From Aphidius gifuensis (taxonomy: Eukaryota; Arthropoda; Insecta; Hymenoptera; Braconidae): 64,000 nucleotides of DNA. The stretch spans positions 15,428,876-15,492,875 of the forward strand of contig NC_057789.1 of the NCBI RefSeq assembly GCF_014905175.1, read 5' to 3'. The position numbers and the translations under genes were made by a program. The notes under the pieces are model-generated. The model was not told the origin of the DNA. It worked only from the letters and a program-made list of their open reading frames with translations, and did no database searches. Below, in pieces: positions 1-9,030 of this stretch. The number at the start of each line of letters is the position of its first letter. Position 1 is the stretch's first letter.

Positions 1-1
1 T

Positions 2-1012
2 TTTTTAAAAGGTAAAAACACCGTGCAAGCGGAACAATGGATCAAAAAAAGTTACCCGGACTCTTGTCCATCAAAAGCAACGATTTGTCGGTGGTTCGCC
101 GAGTTTAAACGTGGTCGTACCGACACAAACGACGCAAAACGCTCGGGTAGACCTGTCGAAGCCGTTACACCGGAAAATGTGAGTGAGGTGACAAAAATTA
201 TAACAAAAGATCGTAAAGTGAAGCTCCGTGAGATTGCTGAGATGACACAGATATCATATGGAAGTGTATTTACTATCCTTCATGAAAAATTGAGCATGAA
301 AAAGGTTTTTTCCAAGTGGGTGCCGCGATTGCTCTCGATGGAACAAAAACAGCAACGAATCAATGATTCAAAAAGCTGTTTATCGGTATTTACTCGCAAC
401 AAAAAGGATTTCTTGCGTCGATATGTGACCATGGACGAAACATGGATACATCACTACACTCCAGAGTCGAAGCGACAGTCATTTGAGTGGCGCACAGCTG
501 GCGAAAGCCGTCCGAAGCGTCCGAAAACGCAGCAGTCAGCTGGCAAAGTCATGGCTTCAGTTTTTTGGGATACGCATGGCGTGATTTTCATTGATTATCT
601 CGAAAAAGGTAAAACGATCAACAGTGATTATTATATTGACTTGCTGGTGCGTTTGAAGGAGGAAATCGCAAAAAAACGACCGCACATGAAGAGAAAAAAA
701 ATCATTTTTCACCAAGACAATGCACCTTGCCACAAGTCGATAAAAACAATGACAAAATTAAACGAATTGGGCTTTGATCTGCTTCCCCACCCCCCATACT
801 CGCCGGATTTAGCCCCCAGTGACTACTGGCTCTTTGCTGATCTTAAAAAAATGCTCCAGGGAAAAAGATTTGGCTCAAATGAAGAGGTCATCGCTGAAAC
901 TGAAGCTTATTTTGACGCGAAAGATAATTTTTTTTATAAACATGGTATCGAAAAATTGGAAAAGCGTTGGAACGATTGTATCACCCTAAAAGGTGATTAT
1001 GTTGATGAATAA
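2..1012 (+). CDS. mariner transposase, 5' end outside window
   Basis: DDE transposase of the Tc1/mariner superfamily, which cuts and pastes its element at TA sites. The frame is open to the window edge, so the N-terminus is missing; the GTG at 23 is not the real start. Seen: an N-terminal helix-turn-helix region followed by the SGRP linker; first catalytic D in TMDETW; second in HQDNAPCH; third in SPDLAPSDYW. There are exactly 34 residues between the second and third aspartates (D,D34D), the mariner signature. The C-terminus KGDYVDE matches the usual end of the family (about 345 residues). No stop or frameshift interrupts the visible 336 codons, so this copy may have been active recently. SETMAR-like proteins share this domain, but no SET domain is visible here. 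Confidence 0.93.
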   Translation, partial: FLKGKNTVQAEQWIKKSYPDSCPSKATICRWFAEFKRGRTDTNDAKRSGRPVEAVTPENVSEVTKIITKDRKVKLREIAEMTQISYGSVFTILHEKLSMKKVFSKWVPRLLSMEQKQQRINDSKSCLSVFTRNKKDFLRRYVTMDETWIHHYTPESKRQSFEWRTAGESRPKRPKTQQSAGKVMASVFWDTHGVIFIDYLEKGKTINSDYYIDLLVRLKEEIAKKRPHMKRKKIIFHQDNAPCHKSIKTMTKLNELGFDLLPHPPYSPDLAPSDYWLFADLKKMLQGKRFGSNEEVIAETEAYFDAKDNFFYKHGIEKLEKRWNDCITLKGDYVDE

Positions 1013-1356
1013 AAAAAAATTTTGCAAAAAAAATGTTGTTTTCTTTGTTAGTCTCGGGACTTATTGATCGATGTGTTAATTATCATTATAATAAGAGAAC
1101 CATATAGCGTGATCATTAGTATTAGTCCGTCATTGGAAATTCGGACAGAGTTTCACCAGGACTCAACGTCTGATACCTAGGGAACCTTTACGAGAGATCC
1201 AAACGATGTCGAGAGAACCAATAGTGAACCAAGAGAGCCAGTCAAGAGAAGAGAAGTGATCAGTTCGAGAGCCAGACAAGTTGTGTCGTCTCACGACGAC
1301 GTTCAATGCTAAGCTACTGTGAGTCCTCCGAATCCCCACTCGCGCGTATATGATTG
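1013..1356. other. mariner 3' tail and unassigned sequence
   Basis: The first 50-60 bases after the transposase stop should hold the 3' terminal inverted repeat (a GTCTCGGGACTTATTG stretch is near 1050), but the partner end lies outside the window, so the boundary cannot be fixed. The rest, about 1080-1356, is less AT-rich and has several GAGAG/CCA motifs; no ORF or known family was recognised. Confidence 0.4.
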
Positions 1357-1594
1357 AAAAACTTCACAAAAAAATGTGATGTCATAACAAAAAAAGAAAC
1401 GCAGTTTTTTTTACAAAAAGAAGCGTCAAGTATTCGAAATCAGCACTAATTGTGGTTTAACTAATTTTATAGATGTCTTACATTTTCAAATACAAAAAGA
1501 TATGATACCAAAATAAGTCAAGGAGGAAATATCTTTGACGCATATAATCAAGACTCAGCTGTTGACAAAATTTTATACTTGAACCTGCCCGGTT
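1357..1594 (+). repeat. dispersed repeat, copy 1 (partner at 37684-37897)
   Basis: Matches 37684-37897 in the same orientation through shared blocks: ATGTGATGTCATAAC versus ATGTGATATCATAAC, AAGAAGCGTCAAGTATTCGA in both, ACAAAAAGATATGATACCA versus ACAAAAAGATGTGGTACCA, and TGTTGACAAAATTTTA in both. Copy 1 has an insertion in the middle. No coding potential; probably part of an unidentified transposable element. Confidence 0.7.
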
Positions 1595-1772
1595 CTTCCT
1601 AAATAAAATTTTAAGACTTTCACACCCATGCAGATCTACTGAAATTCTCTCTACCTTTCTTATGCGCCCTGGCTGCGCAGGATAAACAGGGTTGATAAAA
1701 ATACATATCTAACTGGGTTATTTTATAGGGCAATATTGATTGTCTAATAAGTAATTCGGCTATGATATTTCA

Positions 1773-1817
1773 ACGTAAAATATCCAAAAGAATGTCAAAA
1801 TTTTGAAGTATAAAGTT
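1773..1817 (+). mobile_element. palindromic MITE, left fragment of left arm
   Basis: These 45 bases, joined to 5901-5946 once the Copia insertion and its target-site duplication are removed, form a 91-bp arm that is an almost perfect reverse complement of 5994-6084. The element was therefore present before Copia inserted into it. Confidence 0.85.
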
Positions 1818-2047
1818 TGATAAAAGGGTTATAGTTTAAATAAACGACACGATCAACAATTTATTATTTTAATTAACATATATTGCTTTATTATCAAAAC
1901 GCACATAACCTCTTTATCTTGAAAAGTCACACTCCTACATTAGAGAGAGAGCACACTTGTGTCATGAGATGGATAGGTCAGGGACGTAGTCTGTGTAGGT
2001 AGGATCCGTCAGGGGTGTAGTGTTTATGATTGTGGTTTGTTCCAACA
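1818..2047 (-). repeat. Copia 3' LTR
   Basis: 230-bp direct repeat of 5666-5895. For the minus-strand element this is the downstream LTR. It contains a GAGAGAGAG run and ends next to the purine tract. Confidence 0.95.
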
Positions 2048-2062
2048 CGCCCCCTCAAACAC
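2048..2062 (-). other. Copia polypurine tract
   Basis: Read on the minus strand this is GTGTTTGAGGGGGCG, purine-rich and directly abutting the 3' LTR, the position expected for plus-strand DNA priming. Confidence 0.75.
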
Positions 2063-2083
2063 AATCATCTGGACGTTGATATG

Positions 2084-5000
2084 TCAGACATTAATGTGTT
2101 CTATGCCAAGTTTGTTGACACAATTTTGGTGTCTGTCTTTTGGCAGCCCTTTTGTCAATATGTCAGCAACAAGTTCATTTGATCTTTGATGATCTAGCTT
2201 TATGAGATTTTTATTCAGTGCATCACGAACAAAATGGTGTCGTGTGTCGATGTGTTTGGTCCTTGCATGATATATGGAATGCTTTGCCAATTTTAAGGCA
2301 CCCATGTTGTCATTGAAGATGACTGTGGTGTCCTTTTCTGGTACCATGAGTTCGTTCAGGAACCTATTCAGGTATATTGATTCTTTAGTTGCCTCTGTGA
2401 TTGCCATATACTCTGCTTCGGTAGATGACAATGCTACTGTGTTTTGTTTTTTGCACTCCCAGCTGATTGCTGTGCTGGCATATGTAAAAGTGTAACCAGT
2501 GTATGATTTTCGATTCTCTTTACAGCTGGCCCAGTCAGCATCAACATTCACCACACCGTTAAGAAAGGCTGTGGTGACATCCCATTGGTATGTTTTCATT
2601 TTTAATTTAATTGCTAGTGATATTAAAAGTCTGATTGATTGAAGACGTGCTACTGGAGCAAAAGTCTCTTTGAAGTCTATGCCTGGGCGTTGGGCAAAGC
2701 CCTTGGCAACAAGGCGTGCCTTTTTCAGTGTTGATGTTGAATTTGTTGTTGGTTTTTGCTTTAAGATAATTTTAGATCCAATGATATTGTGATTACTTGG
2801 TTTGTCAACTATTATCCAAGTTTTGTTTTCAATTAGTGATTCGAATTCTTTTTGTATGACATTTTCCCAATCGTTTGCATCTGGACCTGCAAGTGCTTGT
2901 TTGAGTGTTGGAGTTGCAAGATTTGATCGTTCGTTGTTTCCCCCCTCAAACCTTGTATTAGGACAACAGGTTGGAACAAACACTTTTTTTGGTCTACCAC
3001 GCAGTCCAGTACGAAGTGATATCCAACGACCAGTGAGTGGTTGCTGTCTATCAAAACCTCGAAAAGGTTCAGCAAATTCATCGTCGTCTGATAGAACTGT
3101 ATGATCATTTGTCGTTTCACTTGTTATTTCTTGATTTGTTGGTGTGTCGGTGATGAATTTATCATCATGTTCATGTATTTCTTGATTTGTTGGTGTGTTG
3201 GTGATGAATATATCATCATGTTCATCATCTTGGTGTTCATGTATTTCTTGATTTGTTGGTGTATTGGTGATGGCTACAACATCATGTTTATCTTGTTCAA
3301 CATCTTCTCTGTTAGTTTTTATTACTTGTTCATCCAGCTTTGTTGTACTTGATATTGGTGGTGAATTTTTTGGAGATTGTGTGGAGATAAATTCTCTGGT
3401 GATGTCTATTTTCTGTTTATCAGTTAGCCATACACGATAACCTTTTGATTCTGTTGAATATCCGAGAAAAATACATGGGTTGGCTTTGTCTTGAAATTTA
3501 TTTTTTGATGGTGTTCTATCAAGGCAGTAGCCATGATCACCAAAAATTTTAAGATCAGATATGTTAGGTGGTTTATTGTACCATTTGTGGTATGGTGATT
3601 GACCTTGTAATGCACTTGTTGGACACATGTTTCTGATGTGGCATGCTGTATTTACACCTTCTGCCCAGAATGACATTGGTAGTTCAGATTGTATTAATAA
3701 ACAACGAGTCATTTCAACAAGAGTTCTATTCATTCGTTCGGCAATGCCGTTTTGTTGTGGTGTATGTGTGACTGTGAGTCTTCTGGTGATCCCATGTGTG
3801 TTTAAATAGTCAGTAAATTTGTTGTTGACGTATTCTTTTCCATTGTCTGACTGCAGACATTTAATGTTTTTGCCTGTTTGTTTTTCAACAACAGCTTTAT
3901 AATTTTTAAATGCATCGAATGCATCTGATTTGTGTTTAAGGAATTTTACTGTACACATTCTCGTACTATCGTCGATAAACGTTATGAAGAATCTGGAACC
4001 TCCTTTTGACGTGGTTCTAGTTGGTCCGTAAACGTCTGTGTGAATTAGTTCTAGAAGTTCTGTTTGACGATTCGAGGCTTTTGGAAATGGTTTATTTGTG
4101 GGTTTGCCTTTTAGGCAAATATCACATGGTACAACATCATTTTTGTCACAAGTTTTTATTCCTTGTTGTTTTAACAATGTTTGTAAGTCACGTAAGTTTA
4201 AGTGTCCAAGTTTTTTGTGCCAAGAATGAATTTTGTCTTGATTTTTATCTTCATGTACTGCTCCGGCGACTTCGGTATTTTCATTTATATAATATAGACC
4301 ATTGTCTTTGGTTGCTGTTATAATTTCTTTTCCTTGTTGGTTTATTATTTTAGCATTGACGTTATCAAATATTACCTTGAAACCCTTTTCAGTTATTTTG
4401 CTTACTGATAGTAAGTTGGTACGTAGGTCAGGTACAAATAGTGTTTTGTTAAGTGTAACTTCTTTATTGCTGTTTTTATTTTCGGTTGAAATTTTTACAG
4501 TACCTTTTGACACGACTGGTGTGGTTGCATTGTTTGCAAGTTGTAATTTTAAATTGTTGCATGGCTCATGCTCAATAAATTTTGCTACATCACCGCACAT
4601 GTGTGAGGTTGTGCCACTGTCAATGCACCAACGTGTATTGTTGCTGAAGTTGCTGATGTTCAAGGCAGACTCATTGGATAGAGTTGCCAAGAACACAGCT
4701 TCTTCTGCATTGTTGCTGTTTTCATTTTGTTTGTTATACCAGCATTGATCAATTGTGTGGTTTGATCTACCACAATGTTGACATTTTTGTTTTGTTTTTG
4801 GTGACTTTTGGTAATTTATATTTTGACTTGATGCTTGGTGAGAGTTATTCTTGGTGAAATTTTTTTTGTATCTGTTATTGTACTTATTGTGTTGAGTAGC
4901 TACCATTGCTGTTGATGATGATTGTTCAGTGTCTGTGAAGTGTCTGGAGTCATTTTCTTCAATTATTTTTATTCTCAATTCTTCAGGTGTAGGTAACTTG

Positions 5001-5512
5001 TTGTGTGTTTCAATGGCACAACGAAAATTTGAAAATGATTCTGGTAGACTTAGTAACAACATGATTGTAAGAAGGTTATCGTTTATTTCAATACCGATTT
5101 CTTGTAATTTGTCGACTGTGTCGATGAATGAGTCCAGGTGTTCACGTACATCACCATCAGTGCTTAACTTCATTAGCACCAATTTTTTGAGGAGGCTTGC
5201 CATTCTGGCAGGGCCTTTAGATTGGTATATGCTGTGGAGTTTATCCCATATCTCTTGTGAAGTGTTACAATCTTTCACCTGTTTCAGTTGAGATGGATGA
5301 ATTGACAAGATTAGGTCAGCTTGGGCTTTTCCGTCTTGTTTTTTCCACGTGGTGATTTCTGCTGCAACCGTTGGACATGGTTTTTCTCCGTTTACGTACT
5401 CAAAAGTTTCATTTTTTACTAAGATGCTCTTCATCTGCATTTTCCATGTGTCAAAATTGTATTTATTTAGTGGTTCTAGTCTGATGGTTTGTGATGCCGA
5501 CATTTTGACCAC
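2084..5512 (-). CDS. Copia gag-pol polyprotein with deleted RT core
   Basis: A 1142-residue polyprotein (intact Copia proteins are about 1400). Domains in order: gag (about 1-240); CCHC zinc knuckle at about 244-257 (CQHCGRSNH...C); aspartic protease DSG at about 298-300; GAG-pre-integrase H-H-C-C region (about 429-466); integrase D493, D556, E about 592 (TDVYGP, SDNGKEY, QQNGIAERMNR); reverse transcriptase starting about 890. At about residue 986 the RT jumps from AFLNG straight to the VDADWA of RNase H, removing the palm and its YVDD box. The junction lies near 2550 and keeps the frame open to the end. A 3-copy repeat of about 15 residues containing TPTNQEI lies at about 748-796 in the integrase-RT linker. 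The protein could still make gag, protease and integrase but not cDNA. Confidence 0.93.
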   Translation of the reverse strand: MVKMSASQTIRLEPLNKYNFDTWKMQMKSILVKNETFEYVNGEKPCPTVAAEITTWKKQDGKAQADLILSIHPSQLKQVKDCNTSQEIWDKLHSIYQSKGPARMASLLKKLVLMKLSTDGDVREHLDSFIDTVDKLQEIGIEINDNLLTIMLLLSLPESFSNFRCAIETHNKLPTPEELRIKIIEENDSRHFTDTEQSSSTAMVATQHNKYNNRYKKNFTKNNSHQASSQNINYQKSPKTKQKCQHCGRSNHTIDQCWYNKQNENSNNAEEAVFLATLSNESALNISNFSNNTRWCIDSGTTSHMCGDVAKFIEHEPCNNLKLQLANNATTPVVSKGTVKISTENKNSNKEVTLNKTLFVPDLRTNLLSVSKITEKGFKVIFDNVNAKIINQQGKEIITATKDNGLYYINENTEVAGAVHEDKNQDKIHSWHKKLGHLNLRDLQTLLKQQGIKTCDKNDVVPCDICLKGKPTNKPFPKASNRQTELLELIHTDVYGPTRTTSKGGSRFFITFIDDSTRMCTVKFLKHKSDAFDAFKNYKAVVEKQTGKNIKCLQSDNGKEYVNNKFTDYLNTHGITRRLTVTHTPQQNGIAERMNRTLVEMTRCLLIQSELPMSFWAEGVNTACHIRNMCPTSALQGQSPYHKWYNKPPNISDLKIFGDHGYCLDRTPSKNKFQDKANPCIFLGYSTESKGYRVWLTDKQKIDITREFISTQSPKNSPPISSTTKLDEQVIKTNREDVEQDKHDVVAITNTPTNQEIHEHQDDEHDDIFITNTPTNQEIHEHDDKFITDTPTNQEITSETTNDHTVLSDDDEFAEPFRGFDRQQPLTGRWISLRTGLRGRPKKVFVPTCCPNTRFEGGNNERSNLATPTLKQALAGPDANDWENVIQKEFESLIENKTWIIVDKPSNHNIIGSKIILKQKPTTNSTSTLKKARLVAKGFAQRPGIDFKETFAPVARLQSIRLLISLAIKLKMKTYQWDVTTAFLNGVVNVDADWASCKENRKSYTGYTFTYASTAISWECKKQNTVALSSTEAEYMAITEATKESIYLNRFLNELMVPEKDTTVIFNDNMGALKLAKHSIYHARTKHIDTRHHFVRDALNKNLIKLDHQRSNELVADILTKGLPKDRHQNCVNKLGIEHINV

Positions 5513-5652
5513 GTTTTTTTTGTCAATGATTATTATTTTATGTACTTTTATTTTAGGTTATATTCTCTATAATCTTGTATACTTTTTAAATTATTTTATT
5601 TTCTGATAAATTTTTTAGCATACCCCTTTTATTTATCGGAAGTTGTGGTGCG

Positions 5653-5665
5653 TGGGCCCATAACC
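5653..5665 (-). other. Copia primer-binding site (tRNA-iMet anticodon arm)
   Basis: TGGGCCCATAACC on the plus strand, directly beside the 5' LTR. It is the sequence of the anticodon stem-loop of eukaryotic initiator tRNA-Met. Known Copia elements prime from an internal tRNA-iMet half molecule rather than its 3' end, and this site fits that mode. Confidence 0.88.
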
Positions 5666-5895
5666 TGATAAAAGGGTTATAGTTTAAATAAACGACACGA
5701 TTAACAATTTATTATTTTAATTAACATATATTGCTTTATTATCAAAACGCACATAACCTCTTTATCTTGAAAAGTCACACTCCTACATTAGAGAGAGAGC
5801 ACACTTGTGTCATGAGATGGATAGGTCAGGGACGTAGTCTGTGTAGGTAGGATCCGTCAGGGGTGTAGTGTTTATGATTGTGGTTTGTTCCAACA
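5666..5895 (-). repeat. Copia 5' LTR
   Basis: 230-bp direct repeat of 1818-2047; upstream LTR for the minus-strand element, carrying its promoter and followed directly by the primer-binding site. Confidence 0.95.
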
Positions 5896-5900
5896 AAGTT

Positions 5901-6084
5901 GAATAATTTGCTGGATAAAAAAAAATTTTAAAAAAAATTAGGCGCTATTTCGATACTTGATATAATAATAATAGAATGAATAATAAAAACTGCAGCGCCT
6001 AATTTTTTTTAAAATTTTTATTTATCCAGCAAATTATTCAACTTTATACTTCAAAATTTTGACATTCTTTTGGATATTTTACGT
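5901..6084 (+). mobile_element. palindromic MITE, remainder
   Basis: The remaining 46 bp of the left arm (5901-5946), a 47-bp AT-rich loop (5947-5993) and the complete 91-bp right arm (5994-6084). The arms pair almost perfectly; I see one mismatch in the A/T tract. It would form a very stable hairpin and encodes nothing. Its superfamily is unassigned and its own target duplication is not clear. Confidence 0.85.
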
Positions 6085-6205
6085 TTTTTGATTATTAAAG
6101 GTATGATGAATAGACAGGTATTTAAAAAATGAGGCTTTTTGGCGACATTAATTGTAAATTTATGTTTTGTTTTTATATATAAATAAGTTTAAAGAACAAA
6201 ATTTA

Positions 6206-6475
6206 TTATTTAAGTTTATTTTTTTTTTTATTCACACTTCTACCCAAAGAAGTTTTATCTAATTCATCATTATTTATTTTTAATAATTTTTCATTGAAAT
6301 GCCTACCCAAAGGACTTTTATTTAAATAAACATCATTTATTTTTAATAATGTGTCATCAAAATGCCTACCCAAAAGACTTTTATTTAGATCAACATCATT
6401 TATTTTTAATAATTTTTCATTAAAATGCCTACCCAAAGGACTTTTATTTAAAATTTTGAAAAGATTAACTTTCAA
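6206..6475 (-). repeat. 63-bp tandem repeat with an open frame
   Basis: About 3.5 copies of a 63-bp unit marked by GCCTACCCAAA near 6240, 6300, 6363 and 6427. The unit is exactly 21 codons, so the minus strand stays open for 89 codons and would encode repeats of about 21 residues around SPLGRHFNEKLLKIND. I know no family for it. It is either a fragment of a repetitive gene or a satellite whose unit happens to be a multiple of three. Confidence 0.5.
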
Positions 6476-9030
6476 TTTAATAATTTATAGGAATAATACT
6501 AATATTATATCAATGAATGAAATAAAAAGTTTATTAACTTTTGTATAAAAGGGAACAATATCAATTATTATACGCGTGCGTGCGAGCGTTCAAATCCAAG
6601 TATGGGTAAAAAAAATTTTGTAAATGAATTTAAATAAAATTTGAAAAGATTAAATTTTAATTTAATGATTTATAAGAATAATGCTAATGTTATATCGATG
6701 AATGATATAAGTAATTTACCAATTTTTTATATAAAAGAGCAGCAATTTTAAATTATTATACGCATGCGAGCGTTCAAATTCAAGTAGGAAAAAACTTTAT
6801 CTATTTTTCTTTGTAAATGAATTCAAAAATTTGAAAAATTGATTTTCAATAGTTTATAATAATAATACTGATGTTATATCAATGAAAGATATAGGTAATT
6901 TATAAAATATTTTTATAAAAGGAGGCAAATTCAATTTATTAACCTCATGCGGATGTTTCGATTCAAAAATAAGAAAAAAAAATTTTGTAAATAAATAAAA
7001 ATTTAAAAAGGTTAAAGTTTGAATTTAAAATTTATAAGAAATAATATTCATTCTATAACAATAGATGATTTGAATATCTTATCAACTGTAAAGGAAATAA
7101 TTTCAACTGAGGCGTGGGTTCGAATTTCAGTAAAAACAAAAAATTTTTTTTTTGTAACTAAATAAAAATTTGAGAAAGTTAAATTTTAATTTATCAAATT
7201 TAAATTTAAAATTTGTAAGAATAATATTAATTCTGTATCAATAGATGATTTAAGTATCTTATTGAATGCAAAGGAAATAATTTTAACTCAGACGTGGGTT
7301 CGAATCTTAGTAAAGACAATTTTTTTGTAAATAAATAAAAATTAACAAAAAAAAAAGGTTAATTTTTAATTAATTAGAATCAAATCTAAGATTTATAAGA
7401 ATAATATTAATTCTGTATCAATAAATGATTTGAATAACTTACTAAGCGCAAAAGAAATAATTTTAACTTGGACGTGGGTTCGAAACCCAGTAAGAACAAA
7501 AAAAAAAATTTTGTAAATAAATAAAATTTAAAACGTTAACTTTTAATTGATAAATTCCAATTTAAGAATAATATTAATTCTGTATCAATAAATGATTTGA
7601 GTAGTTTCTTAGCTTTTTATTAAAAAGCGAACGATCTCAATTATTATACGCATTCGAGCGTTCGAATCCAAGTAAAGAAAGAAAAAAAAATTTGTAAATA
7701 AATTTTTTTTTAAAATTTGAAAGGAATAAACTTTAATTTAAAAATTTATGAGAATAATACTAATATTGTATCAGTAAATGATATGAGTAGTTTATTAATT
7801 TTTATATAAACGGAAACAAATTCAACTTTATATACGCAGACGTGCGTTTGAATCCAAGTATTAGTAGAAAAAAAAAATTTTTTTTTTTGTAAATAGGTTT
7901 AAAGGCAATTTGAAAAGATTAACTTTTAATTCAATGATTTATAAGAATAATACTCAATGAATGATATGAGTAGTTTATAAAAGGAAACAAATTTAAATTA
8001 TTATACTCATGCGAGTGTTTAAATCCGAATAAAGGAGATAAATTTATCTATATTTTTTTTGTAAATGAATTCAAAAATTTGGAAAAATTGATTTTCAATA
8101 GTTTATAATATTAATTTTTATATAAAAGGAGGCAAATTTGAATTATTAACCTCATGCGGATGTTTGAATCCAAGTAAAAGAATATTTTTTTTTTTTTTTT
8201 TTTTTTTTTGACAATAAATTTTTAAAAAAATTTGAAACGTTAAATTTTAGTAATTTATGAGAATAATACCTATATTATATCAATGAATGGTTTAAGTAGT
8301 TTATTAACTTTCATATCAAAGAAACCGAATTTGAATTATTATCCGCAGACGTGCGTTCCAATCCAAGTATGAAAAAAAAAGAAAGAAAGAAAAATTATAT
8401 TTTATTTTTCTTTTGTAAATAAAATTCAGAAAAATTTGGAAAGATTAAGTATGAATTTAATAATTTATAGAAATAATACTAATATTATATCCATGAATGA
8501 TATAATTAGTTTATTTACTTATATATTCAGAGGAACGATTTTGATTACTATACGCATGTGCGCGTTTGACCCCATTGTAAATAAATTTAAATAAAATTTG
8601 CAAAGAATAAAATTTTCTTTTAAAAATTTGTAAGAACATATTAATGAATGATATAATTAGTTTATTAACTTTTATGTAAAAAGGAGATACATTCAATTTA
8701 TTGTACGCCTGCGAGCGTTCAAATCTGAGTAAAGGTAAAAAAAAAATGTTCTGTAGACCAAATTTCAAAGACAAATTTGAAAGATTAAATTTCAATTTAA
8801 TAATTTATAGGAGTAATACTAACATTATATCCATGAATGATATAAGTAGTTCATCATTTTTTATATACAAGGAATCAATTTAAATTGTTATACGCATACG
8901 TGCGTCCAACCTCAAGTATAGAAAAAAAATATTTATTATTTTTTTTTGTAAATAAATTTAGAGAAAAAAAATGAAATAAATTCGTAAAGATAAAATTTTA
9001 ATTCAATAATTTATAAGAATAATACTAATG
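6435..9030 (+). repeat. degenerate ~180-bp tandem array with B-box-like motifs
   Basis: About 14 diverged units. The block GAATAATACTAAT recurs near 6491, 6674, 6861, 7040, 7218, 7398, 7565, 7750, 7945, 8259, 8475, 8813 and 9017; spacings are mostly 167-195 bp and some units are deleted. Each unit ends in a GAGCGTTCAAATCCAAGTA-like block followed by an A-run; at 7463-7500 it is GTGGGTTCGAAACCCAG, a good RNA polymerase III B box and T-arm hairpin. No gene is present; the array resembles a satellite built from a tRNA-derived SINE tail. Confidence 0.75.

Larger units (their letters stand above)
1818..5895 (-). mobile_element. Copia-type LTR retrotransposon, RT-deleted
   Basis: Complete LTR element on the minus strand. 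Its two 230-bp LTRs begin TG and end CA and differ by one base that I can see (C at 1853 area versus T in the other copy). A perfect 5-bp target-site duplication AAGTT lies at 1813-1817 and 5896-5900. A primer-binding site and purine tract sit just inside the LTRs. One long ORF encodes gag and pol, but the reverse-transcriptase core is deleted in frame, so the copy is non-autonomous. Near-identical LTRs imply recent insertion, hence probable mobilisation by another copy. Confidence 0.95.

Noticed and set aside
2274..5606. Plus-strand ORFs of 60-148 codons across the Copia element
   Set aside because: They are antisense shadows of the gag-pol frame and show no domain of their own.
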